Assembly (NCBI GenBank): GCA_003988855.1
Contig: QYAI01000066.1
Location: 124,001 to 188,000 of the forward strand
Length of the DNA stretch: 64,000 nucleotides
Direction: 5' to 3'
Source of the DNA: Arachnopeziza araneosa
Lineage: Eukaryota; Ascomycota; Leotiomycetes; Helotiales; Arachnopezizaceae
Each line of letters begins with the position of its first letter. Positions within the stretch are counted from its first letter, which is position 1. The notes beneath the pieces were generated by a model. That model had not been told where the DNA came from. It was given only the letters and a program-made list of their open reading frames with translations, and did not search any database. Positions 10,894 through 18,951 of this stretch are shown in pieces. The translations under genes and the position numbers were made by a program.

Positions 10894-11718
10894 TTAATAA
10901 GATTCCGAAGCCGCCACGTGAACATTTTCCTCGCCGTCAAATACCAGCTCCTGCCCCTCCAACTCAAAATCCTCTGCAGAAGCATCGCGATCCACAAGCC
11001 CAAGTACATTAAAGGTTTCAACAACTGGGACTTTGTCAACCTGGTCGCCAAGCAAAGTACCCTTCCTATGATCATCCTGTATCACCTCGTCCTTTTTACT
11101 GATTCGAACCTTTCTTAGCCGAAAAGCAAATACAAAATCGTCAGACTCCTCAAATGACATCTCATTCTTCTTCCCACTCTCATACCTCACCTTCGGCCCC
11201 GCCGAACTGGGAGCACCACTCAATACCGTCGTGTTTAGCGTAACATCCAGCGCCACAGTACTCTTCACCTTGGCTCCAGTTACCCTTTTAATCCCCACAA
11301 TCATATAGACATCCTTCCTAAATCTACTCTTCTCAATGTAACTCTTCACGGCCGGGGACGCCATCCTCTCCCGAATGACCTCATCATCGGGGAAATACTC
11401 CTCCGTATCAATGCGTTCGAAGTGGTACATTGCATCATCTACCCTTTTCAGATCTATCCCGACATCGACGCCGATGCCGAGGAATTGGAGGAATTTCGCC
11501 CACACGCCGAAACTAGCTCCAGAACTACTGGCCCGGGACCAGTCTACCCCGGTCTTTGAGGTCAGAAACGTCGGTTTGTCGGGTTCGGTAGGTTTGTGAG
11601 AATAGAGGGGTGGTACGATTTTGTCTGGGGCTCGGACGATATTACCTAGAGCTATGGGGCCATTGGGAGGATAGTCCCAGCTTGGAGCCAGGAAGTAATT
11701 CTTAATCTCGTTTGCCAT
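10894..11718 (-). CDS. Gasdermin-like protein (RCD-1/HET-Q1 type)
   Basis: Intronless, 274 residues, with ATG at 11718. It belongs to a family I recognise in filamentous ascomycetes, beginning with a short helix and then WDYPPNGPIALGNIVRAP. The order of elements parallels the gasdermin N-terminal pore-forming domain. A strand near the N-terminus is followed by a long amphipathic strand (GIGVDVGIDLKRVDDAMYHF) and a helix (SPAVKSYIEKSRF). Next come a strand matching the gasdermin LYVV-type element (DVYMIVGIKRVTGAKV, about 136-151) and a strand matching the AFRVRQL-type element (DFVFAFRLRKVRI, about 194-206). The last 40 or so residues are acidic. HET-Q1 is activated by removal of a C-terminal fragment of similar size by the S8 protease HET-Q2. 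Here an S8 protease gene is the immediate neighbour. The gasdermin assignment is a fold-level inference; a complete, unbroken reading frame is seen directly. Confidence 0.65.
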   Translation of the reverse strand: MANEIKNYFLAPSWDYPPNGPIALGNIVRAPDKIVPPLYSHKPTEPDKPTFLTSKTGVDWSRASSSGASFGVWAKFLQFLGIGVDVGIDLKRVDDAMYHFERIDTEEYFPDDEVIRERMASPAVKSYIEKSRFRKDVYMIVGIKRVTGAKVKSTVALDVTLNTTVLSGAPSSAGPKVRYESGKKNEMSFEESDDFVFAFRLRKVRISKKDEVIQDDHRKGTLLGDQVDKVPVVETFNVLGLVDRDASAEDFELEGQELVFDGEENVHVAASESY

Positions 11719-12802
11719 TTTGATTCTGGGGTAGAAATTGTAGTTTTTTTTGTCTTGGAGCCTTACAGTAGAATAGAGAGCCGAGTTGCCTATGGCTTGG
11801 CCCCGGGGACTCCTGGCATGAACTAGGTTGACTTAGGTAGGAGGTGGCTGCTGCTTAAGCCGGAATGAGGAGACTTTAGCGGTATCTCGCGAGAAGGACC
11901 TGAAGGCTAGTCCAAGTTGTGGATGGAATTAAACAGCAATATATCGATCATCGGCTAGGTGATCCTACGTGTGTTGGCGTTGAGAGAAGAAGGGTTGGGC
12001 ATGGTAAGGCTGAGAGTCGGATCGGGCCGGTCCGCAAATCCCGAGTGAGCCGGTTCTAGATAGAATTTGGCTCAACGGGGGTGAATTCGTAGACACGAGA
12101 TCGATGCTTGATGGGTTGATCGAAGTCATTTTGGATGGCACAAGGACTTCCATAGCTTTCCAAATTGCGAGGGTGTCATTGATGTTAGGGTAGAGAGAGT
12201 GTAAGACTCGAGAAAATCGATGCAAGTAACGCCGAGGTTATCTACTTTTACTACTTCAAAGCTACCTCACTAGACTTGCTTTTCGATTCTTAATTGCTAG
12301 ACTACTAAACTACTCATTCAAAGCTTACTATGAATACGAGATATTAAATCCAGCGACAAATGAGCCTGCCAAAGTCCACTTCCGTCTTTGGACCTGAGCA
12401 ACCTGAGCTAAGCCTCGAGGAGTCCTGAGCACGCTAATGAGTCAGCTGCATTATGCTCACGGGATTCTCTTCTGGTCTCTAGAGTACCTTATAGGTTACA
12501 GTATTCATTTAATGTAAATATAAATACTGTCAATGCCATTCGGACTGCTTTGGCTTGAAGTAGAGATAAGGGATAGACGCAATCTTGTAGTATTTTAACG
12601 TATCCTACTTTAAATGCAACCATTTCGAGGCGTAGTATTTCAAATAGATCAAGTCGTAATTGCCGTACTCCGAATCCAAGAATAGTTTCAATGTAATCTT
12701 ACTCACCCCACAGTGGTTCATCGAACTGGCATCCTGTATAATCACGTGACTAAAACTCGCTTCACTAGCGGATTATCGGTACGCAGGTATCTGACGTACA
12801 TG
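11719..12802. other. Intergenic region upstream of gasdermin-like gene and U6
   Basis: This stretch holds the gasdermin-like promoter and the upstream flank of U6. The only ORF of note (11965-12225, minus) starts without ATG and matches nothing I recognise. No repeat or RNA gene was seen before the U6 TATA box. Confidence 0.5.
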
Positions 12803-12810
12803 TATTAAAA
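12803..12810 (+). promoter_or_regulatory. TATA box of U6 gene
   Basis: TATTAAAA lies 25 bases upstream of the inferred first U6 nucleotide (12828). That is the spacing expected for the TATA element of a type-3-like Pol III snRNA promoter. Confidence 0.55.
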
Positions 12811-12827
12811 TAAGCCTTTTCCTTTTC

Positions 12828-12979
12828 GCCTTCGGGCATTTGGTCAATTTGGTTAGTAATTCCACGTCCGACTATTAACAAAGATCATTCTAACATACCA
12901 AACAGAAACGATACAGAGAAGATTAGCATGGCCCCTGCACTAAGGATGACACGCTCAATCAAAGAGAAGCTACCAATTT
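12828..12979 (+). ncRNA. U6: U6 spliceosomal snRNA with an internal intron
   Basis: Exon 1 (12828-12851) carries the 5' hairpin GCC-TTCG-GGC and ATTTGGTCAATTTG. Exon 2 (12906-12979) begins AAACGATACAGAGAAG and continues with the conserved ATTAGCATGGCCCCTGC, AAGGATGACACGC and a tail ending in the T-run. Joining the exons gives an approximately 98-nt U6 with the standard AATTTG-AAACGATACAGAGA sequence. The 54-nt insert (12852-12905) starts GTTAGT, contains TCTAAC as a branch-site candidate and ends CAG, so it looks like a spliceosomal mRNA-type intron. U6 is the catalytic RNA of the spliceosome. Introns in U6 are known in Schizosaccharomyces pombe and some other fungi, usually near this catalytic region. 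The 5' and 3' ends are estimated. Confidence 0.93.
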
Positions 12980-12985
12980 TTTTTT
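12977..12985 (+). terminator. Pol III T-run terminator of U6
   Basis: Nine consecutive T directly follow the U6 3' sequence GCTACCAA, as expected for RNA polymerase III termination. Confidence 0.85.
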
Positions 12986-13029
12986 GGCTCTTCTCTCTTC
13001 GTCTTTTCTCTTTCCCTAAATTTTCTCAC

Positions 13030-13050
13030 TTTTTTTTTTTTTTTTTTTTT
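13030..13050 (+). repeat. Poly-T homopolymer
   Basis: Twenty-one T in a row, 45 bases beyond the U6 terminator. It may act as a fail-safe Pol III terminator or be a simple repeat. Confidence 0.8.
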
Positions 13051-15027
13051 GGGTGTGGGAAATCTTAAGCGACAAAAATCACCCACCTTCAGTCCTCGCA
13101 ATTCACCAGATCACAAGCTGTTGCTTGGATAATAAATCAATGCGGTGCACAGGACTCATCTAGACACTGGGTGGGATATGCCAGCAGGCTACAACGGACT
13201 ATGAGCAATGAGTAGAGTACTGGCTTTCGGGCATATGCCCACTACGGTAGGTCATCTCGCTGACAAATTTGCCGAGGTACCGTGCATTATCGCTCAACCC
13301 CTACAAGAGGAAAAAGGAGCTCGAAAGGTTGACTGGTATGCAACCGAAGCCTTTAATGACTCGAATACAGGCCAAGCAGGTTCCATGGCTTGTGCTCCAG
13401 CAATCGCCAAAGCTGCCGCGTCAGTGAAGGTTGGGAGAAACCTCTACGTTTCAATCATATGATGTTAATTAGCTCATTATCACGAAAGCATATATGGGGA
13501 AGAAGCTTTGGTAATCGCATTGTAGAAACGGCTTTATTCAAAGAGCCATCGCTGGCCTTTTTTAGACAGTCTGCGCTCGTAAAAGAAGTCCGCCAAGAAT
13601 TCAGAGTAAGTTCGCTTCGACCTTTCGTAAAGATGACATCTTTGTCTTGATCGATGCAATGTTTTGTCAAGGCAAGAGGGGAATCAAGGTGTTTGCGGGT
13701 TCTCTTCCAATTATCCCATTTCTCAAAACTTGAATCTCGCCATTTGTCCAGTCAGGGGTTTACTAATCTCCTTTTCTATATGTAAACCTGATCTTCGCAC
13801 TTTGCGTTCATAAGTCTTGAGAAGTGCAATTCGTTCTCTCAGTTCTTGAGCAGTTGGGCAGCACGATGCCAACGGTCAATGTTCAGATTAAGTTTTGAAA
13901 GTTTTGAAATTTTGATGATGATGACTTCTGGCTTTCTAAGCTTTGATAAACTTCTAGGAAGAAGCTAGTACTATGTCTATACAAATTGACCCCAATCCAT
14001 ACGAACCTCAGAATCGAGTATCTATTCCGGTAATAGTTAAATACCGAAGCAGGAGGCTGCTAAAGGGAGGCTTCAAACACGGAAAAGAATTGAGAATGTG
14101 CCTTTAACTTCTTGACTACAAGGAAATGATGGAATAGCGAACTTGGAGGGTTCACATATTTAATACGTGGAAGGTATAAGGGAAACTGTAGAAGTGCACG
14201 TCAGTGACATCCAAGCTATTTTCCATGATTTCGATAATTGAACTCGGCACTGAACTTTTATTTTTGGGAGACACGATATTTCGGGCTTGTCTCAGTATCA
14301 ATCAGTAAGACCAGATGACCATATCTGAATCATATTTGGCATCGGTTTTCTTGCTATTCCGAGACCATGGAGGAATCTTGTTTGGAGGTTCATTGGCACA
14401 GCTGACGCCGATGGTTTGAAAGAAAGAGAGGCTGTGAAGAACTTCAGTGATGCTATTCTTACTGAGACATTCGGAAAAGGGATATCGACTCCTTCAAATC
14501 AATGACTCCGATAATTCAGTTGGTGGCTATCACATTTATGCCGCCAAGAAACGGGATCTGACATGTCTTGGAAAGCATAATGATTTTCGCACTCTTACTG
14601 GACATGGTCCAAAAAAAAGAGGGCACGGAGAAGGATTTCAAGTCTTTGAAGTTCCGAAATCTATTAAGTTTATGTCCGAAGTGTCTTACCTGCAAGGTTT
14701 CGGACATTTACTCAGCCTTCGGCGGCCAGCAAGGCTCTACAGGCCTAGACTAAGCCACCAATCAAAATCGGACTTGGAGTATATTTTGGAGACTAGTAAT
14801 CTCCATACTTGAGATGCCAAGTCTAGGCTGAGGCGATCCGGCTTATTCTTCATTTGCACTTGAGGTGGCAGTGTTTACCATTGTCTAAGCGAGTCTGTGA
14901 GCAGCGAACTAAAATCGCCACAAAATCATCCAGCCAGCGTCCTTCACATCTTGGCAAGCCACGAGTGACTACTTTTATTTGACCACAAGGGCTGCCGAGC
15001 TAGAAACGTGAAGCCTCCGATTAAGCA
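13051..15027. other. Gene-poor region with degraded coding fragments
   Basis: No intact gene is visible. A stretch at 13208-13462 (plus; includes TVGHLADKFAEV and GSMACAPAIAKAA) and one at 13480-13640 look weakly protein-like but are broken by frame changes and short. I cannot name a family, so they may be remnants or chance. The 14447-14812 ORF on the plus strand has no recognisable motif. Confidence 0.4.
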
Positions 15028-15033
15028 TATATA
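15028..15033 (+). promoter_or_regulatory. TATA box
   Basis: TATATA lies 48 bases upstream of the ATG at 15076, followed by an A/C-rich leader and a good AACCAAAAATG start context. Confidence 0.5.
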
Positions 15034-15075
15034 GGCAACCTAAGCACGCATGGGTGTCAGAAAATCCAACCAAAA

Positions 15076-17019
15076 ATGTTGCTCGGCTCCATAATAGCGA
15101 CACTTTTCGGCTCGTCTCCCGCTCCAACACCTGCAACGTTCTCTTGTTCTAAATGGTGGCCAGGTGGATCTTGGTTAGTCCCAGGTCAATGCTCATACTT
15201 TCCTGGATATGAAAATGGCCAATTGTTTGGGGGCTCTTACAATATTAAAGTCACAGTAATTTACACTACAAGCTGGCCCACAATCGGCAAAATCGATGTC
15301 GTGCAACCTGTACTCGCGGAATCCCTTTCACGGAGCATTTCATATTACGTTACCTTTGGAAACGTTCTACCAGCCCAGGTTGTAGTCATTCTGACGTCCG
15401 ACACCGATGCCAGCGCTGCCAACACTGTATTTCCAGGAACCAAGTCTCAAGGCTGCCAAATCCGAACCTTTGGCGGATGGACGGATGAAACTAAAAGCGC
15501 TATGCCTTATTCGAGACTTGTAATAGCACATGAACTCTATCATTGTATTCAAGAAAATGTTCTATTCGAACAATCACATGCTGGCATTAAAGAAGACGAA
15601 TGGATTGAGGAGGGTTCTGCGAATTATATGGGAAATGCTGTGTTTCGAGATGTTGATAACCAAAGAGTTGGCCCAGATGGTGCGACATACGATCCTACGA
15701 TTCCAATCTACCAAAACAACCCTTACACTGCGGAGATATTCTTTCAATCACAAGAATGGTATATGGGAGCGCTTGGGATCCACAACTGGGTGATGGCCAA
15801 TGATTTGGATCCTTATCCGACACCCCGAACACATTTGTCGAAAATTCCGGATTTCATAGACCTTTTCTACGTATTCGCCAAACAATATGCCCTCAAAATG
15901 GTACAAGGGCCAGATGGATTTTTCTTTGAACATCTCGCAGATATCCAAGCTACAGTTGCAACAGTTTTATTAGACGCAGACGGTTCAAGCGGCACAGCAT
16001 CTCTCACCACAGTCCCTGCTACTATCACGACTTTCACTTTAAGTATTGCTGGTGGACAAGAGGTGACCTTAACCTCGACAGCGAGCGCGAATCAACGAGT
16101 TGCATATCGATTGCCGAACGATCCATGGTGGAGCGAAATGCCCAGTGATCCATCCTCAGAAGCTACAGGCTATGCCGTCCTTCCCTGCAGCGGTGACGGA
16201 ACTCCGGTGACCATACTCATTCTTTTCGTATCCTCAAATGATGACGACTTTGATAATGTAGACATCAACGTTGAGCAACAAAATACCGATGATGATTGTC
16301 CTTGTTTTTTCTTTGGGGGTGGTCTCAATGGTCGAAGGAGGCGAAGTGATCTGACCAAGCGTGGGCTCCTGAGTTGTCAAAATCCTACATCTACCGGTAC
16401 ACCGAGTGCCACGGCCACTGCCACTGCCACTTCATCAAATAGTAACAGCCCTACTCCAACCAGCGCCACCACTCCATCGAATGGTAATGGTACTACTCCG
16501 ACTGGCAATGGCACATGCCAAGCCTCCACATACACCGATCAATGCCTCAACAAGACCTGGACACTCGACCTCCCCGCCCTCAAGTCCCTGCTAGAAAGCA
16601 AGGCCGTTGGCTCCGTAAACAGCATCGACCTCTCAGGCACCGGCGCCCTTACTATATCCGATCACAACGCCCACTTCACCTACACCAATTTTAAGATCGA
16701 CATCGACATTGACTTCCCAGACCTTGGTATCGATGTTCCGACAGTAACTACCATCAACGGAAACTTCGATTCATATCTTTTCCTCCAGAGCGCTAGTTCT
16801 GGTTCGGGTAATTTTTGTCTCGTGGTTTATCAGGGACAGGGCTCAGCGGTGGAGACTGATGATCTGACTGGGGGATTCTCATTCGATTTAGGTCCTACTG
16901 GGGGTTTTATCACGTCTGAGATGGTGCTAAGTTATACGTGCAATGAGCAGAGTTTGACTATGTCAGGTACGCTGAACGGGCAAGCGGCGGTGGGTCCTTG
17001 GGTGTATAATAGTAGCTGA
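15076..17019 (+). CDS. Secreted putative zinc metalloprotease (HExxH...ExxA) with C-terminal beta domain
   Basis: Intronless, 647 residues. A short hydrophobic N-terminus (MLLGSIIATLFGSS) is a plausible signal peptide. Residues 152-156 read HELYH, and 22-23 residues later comes WIEEGSANY, giving a gluzincin-like HExxH plus ExxA pattern (E179-G-S-A182). This is consistent with Zn ligands H152, H156 and E179 and catalytic E153. A dibasic RRRRSDLTKR stretch near residue 420 could be a Kex2 site. It is followed by a Ser/Thr/Gly/Pro-rich linker (about 435-475) and a 170-residue beta-rich domain with paired Cys. The protein is probably exported and may be cell-wall associated. I do not recognise a named peptidase family beyond the motif, so activity is inferred. 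Confidence 0.75.
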   Translation: MLLGSIIATLFGSSPAPTPATFSCSKWWPGGSWLVPGQCSYFPGYENGQLFGGSYNIKVTVIYTTSWPTIGKIDVVQPVLAESLSRSISYYVTFGNVLPAQVVVILTSDTDASAANTVFPGTKSQGCQIRTFGGWTDETKSAMPYSRLVIAHELYHCIQENVLFEQSHAGIKEDEWIEEGSANYMGNAVFRDVDNQRVGPDGATYDPTIPIYQNNPYTAEIFFQSQEWYMGALGIHNWVMANDLDPYPTPRTHLSKIPDFIDLFYVFAKQYALKMVQGPDGFFFEHLADIQATVATVLLDADGSSGTASLTTVPATITTFTLSIAGGQEVTLTSTASANQRVAYRLPNDPWWSEMPSDPSSEATGYAVLPCSGDGTPVTILILFVSSNDDDFDNVDINVEQQNTDDDCPCFFFGGGLNGRRRRSDLTKRGLLSCQNPTSTGTPSATATATATSSNSNSPTPTSATTPSNGNGTTPTGNGTCQASTYTDQCLNKTWTLDLPALKSLLESKAVGSVNSIDLSGTGALTISDHNAHFTYTNFKIDIDIDFPDLGIDVPTVTTINGNFDSYLFLQSASSGSGNFCLVVYQGQGSAVETDDLTGGFSFDLGPTGGFITSEMVLSYTCNEQSLTMSGTLNGQAAVGPWVYNSS

Positions 17020-17547
17020 GTTGCACATTTTTAGATGACTGTTTAGATAGGGTTGGCTTCATTGTAGCTTTATAAAAAATTTCACTTACTTGGTCAGTGA
17101 GAGGCGTTTATAGATTTGGTTGTAAGCACCCATTGTTCTTGTGTTGAGATGGGACGTATAAGTGTTTAAATTTCAGTTGCCCTGTCTGTTTAACTTCGGT
17201 GCTCTCTTTCAAAATGGCCCTCCCTCAAGTAAGGCAGTTTTTTGAAAGCGAGTATCTACTTTGTAAGCGACTGGTGATGACAGTGTAAAGTGAATGTGTT
17301 TGCTGTGACTGCCTGATATAGGGCTCCCTGCTAGTCGCTTACTCAGCAGCACTGCCACAAAGCAAGTAGACAAATTCCAACACAAGCCTACTCTAGCACC
17401 TCCTCACCGAACGTCAGGCTTTCCGACTCGGGACTATCTTGAGTTCACCTCCAATATATCTTTTACAACTTCCCAAGCCAAATCCTCCGACTAATTAGAC
17501 GTGGGTCTAAGCTTATCAACATCGACACCCCGCAATCAGCTTCAACC
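17020..17547. other. Intergenic region
   Basis: 3' flank of the metalloprotease-like gene and promoter of the Nudix gene. No coding frame, repeat or RNA gene was recognised. Confidence 0.6.
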
Positions 17548-18045
17548 ATGGCCGACATTCCACCTAAAGTCAGAGTAGGAGTTGGTGTTTTCGTGCTCGC
17601 ATCGTCTCAAGAACCTCTCCAAAATCCCCGATTCTTGGTGGGTAAGCGCCTGAACTCTCACGGTGCTGGGACTTATGCCCTTCCCGGTGGACATTTGGAA
17701 TTTGGCGAGTCCCCCGAAGAATGCGCTGCTCGCGAACTGGACGAAGAAACCGGTCTGAAGGTCAAAAATATTCGATACTTGACTGCTACGAATGATGTTA
17801 TGAAGACAGACAACAAACATTACGTCACGTTGTTTATGGTGTGTGAGCGGGAGAATGACAGTCAAGAGGCTGAGGTTCTTGAGCCGCATAAGTGTGAAGG
17901 ATGGGTTTGGTGGAGCTGGCAGGAACTGCTAAGACACGTGAAATCGGCAGAAGAAGCTATTGAAGGAGAGGTCTTGGAGGGAAGGTTGTTTATACCACTC
18001 TTGAATTTGGTGAAGCAACGTCCTGGCGTACTTCCAACCGCATAA
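17548..18045 (+). CDS. Nudix hydrolase (NUDT15-like)
   Basis: Intronless, 165 residues from ATG 17548. The Nudix box is complete: G in GGHLEFGES, then CAARELDEETGL (GX5EX7REUXEEXGU pattern, about residues 49-71). Upstream is RVGVGVFVLASS and a GKRLNSHGAGTYALPGG strand typical of NUDT15/MTH2-like enzymes that hydrolyse nucleoside di/triphosphates such as oxidised or modified dGTP. Downstream WVWWSWQEL completes the fold. The length is normal for the family. It is probably cytosolic. Substrate choice cannot be read from sequence alone. Confidence 0.9.
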   Translation: MADIPPKVRVGVGVFVLASSQEPLQNPRFLVGKRLNSHGAGTYALPGGHLEFGESPEECAARELDEETGLKVKNIRYLTATNDVMKTDNKHYVTLFMVCERENDSQEAEVLEPHKCEGWVWWSWQELLRHVKSAEEAIEGEVLEGRLFIPLLNLVKQRPGVLPTA

Positions 18046-18663
18046 GACCATCATTATGGGTTTGTTGGAGATAGCGGTTTTGTATTTGTCCGTCGAGAAT
18101 AGTGAAAAAGAGCCTGAATTAAATTGCTGCTTGATTGATTGTGACAGAACTACTACCAAGCTTTTTCTTGTTCCTAACCATGTCTAGATGCTGCAAGAAC
18201 TCGCTGTGTCTACTCACGTGTAGGATATGACTAAGCTGCGCGAGAAGTTGCCCTGTCCTCATCTAGTAGAACGACTCTCTTGGGAATCTGAATAAAAATG
18301 TCAACTTTCCATTTCAAACCCTACCCATAAATAATATTATGCAGCCTGAGCAAAGATTTATCAATAGAGCAACTCGTTGCGCTAGCGGAGGTTGAACTGA
18401 TGACGAGAGTGAATTTAGGAAAATCATTTCATATTCAGAGCAATTCACACTACTACCTTTTGTAGGTCTCCAAGCTTCTCTTTTCCGAAGTTCAGTCTCA
18501 AATGAGCCTGGAATGTCTGTGAATGATAAAATCATAATCTTACCGTGAACTAGGTCCGGGAGATAAGTCGCTGGTAAGAAGGAAAAGAAGTAATTGCGCC
18601 CGAATTCAAAATCGTTCCAGACCTGTTTTCAGCCCAGAATCATGTTGCTTTCTTCATCAAATC

Positions 18664-18882
18664 ATGGCCTGTATTTCAGGCCGGAGCAGACTCTCTGGAT
18701 CGGGACTCATACTGGACCAAGTCGATGGAGAGGATAATACTTACGTGCGTGTGGGGTTGCTCACGATCGGAAGGAGATACAAGCCTGACTTTGAGGAATG
18801 GATGGAAAGCTGGGAGCTGAGACTGTCGTCGTTATCTAAAGTTCAATCATCTTTGATTCCTGGCCGAGAACATGATCCCTAG
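18664..18882 (+). pseudogene. Possible 3' remnant of a HET-domain gene
   Basis: A 72-residue frame reads GSGLILDQVDGEDNTYVRVG followed by FEEWMESWE. This resembles the last strand region of fungal heterokaryon-incompatibility (HET) proteins (GLVLEPV...YRRVGIF). No HET catalytic-like core is found upstream in any frame, so only a tail remains. It lies between the Nudix and sacsin-like genes. The assignment rests on a short pattern and is tentative. Confidence 0.4.
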
Positions 18883-18951
18883 GTGATTAATTTTATTGTG
18901 GCTAGAGAGCCGTGATTCTTAATGTTGCGTTACTACATACATGGTAAACCC

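Noticed and set aside
11965..12225. 86-codon minus-strand frame upstream of U6
   Set aside because: It starts with TTG and has no recognisable motif or splice partner.
14447..14812. 121-codon plus-strand frame
   Set aside because: No motif, poor composition and an overlapping minus frame of similar quality; more likely chance.
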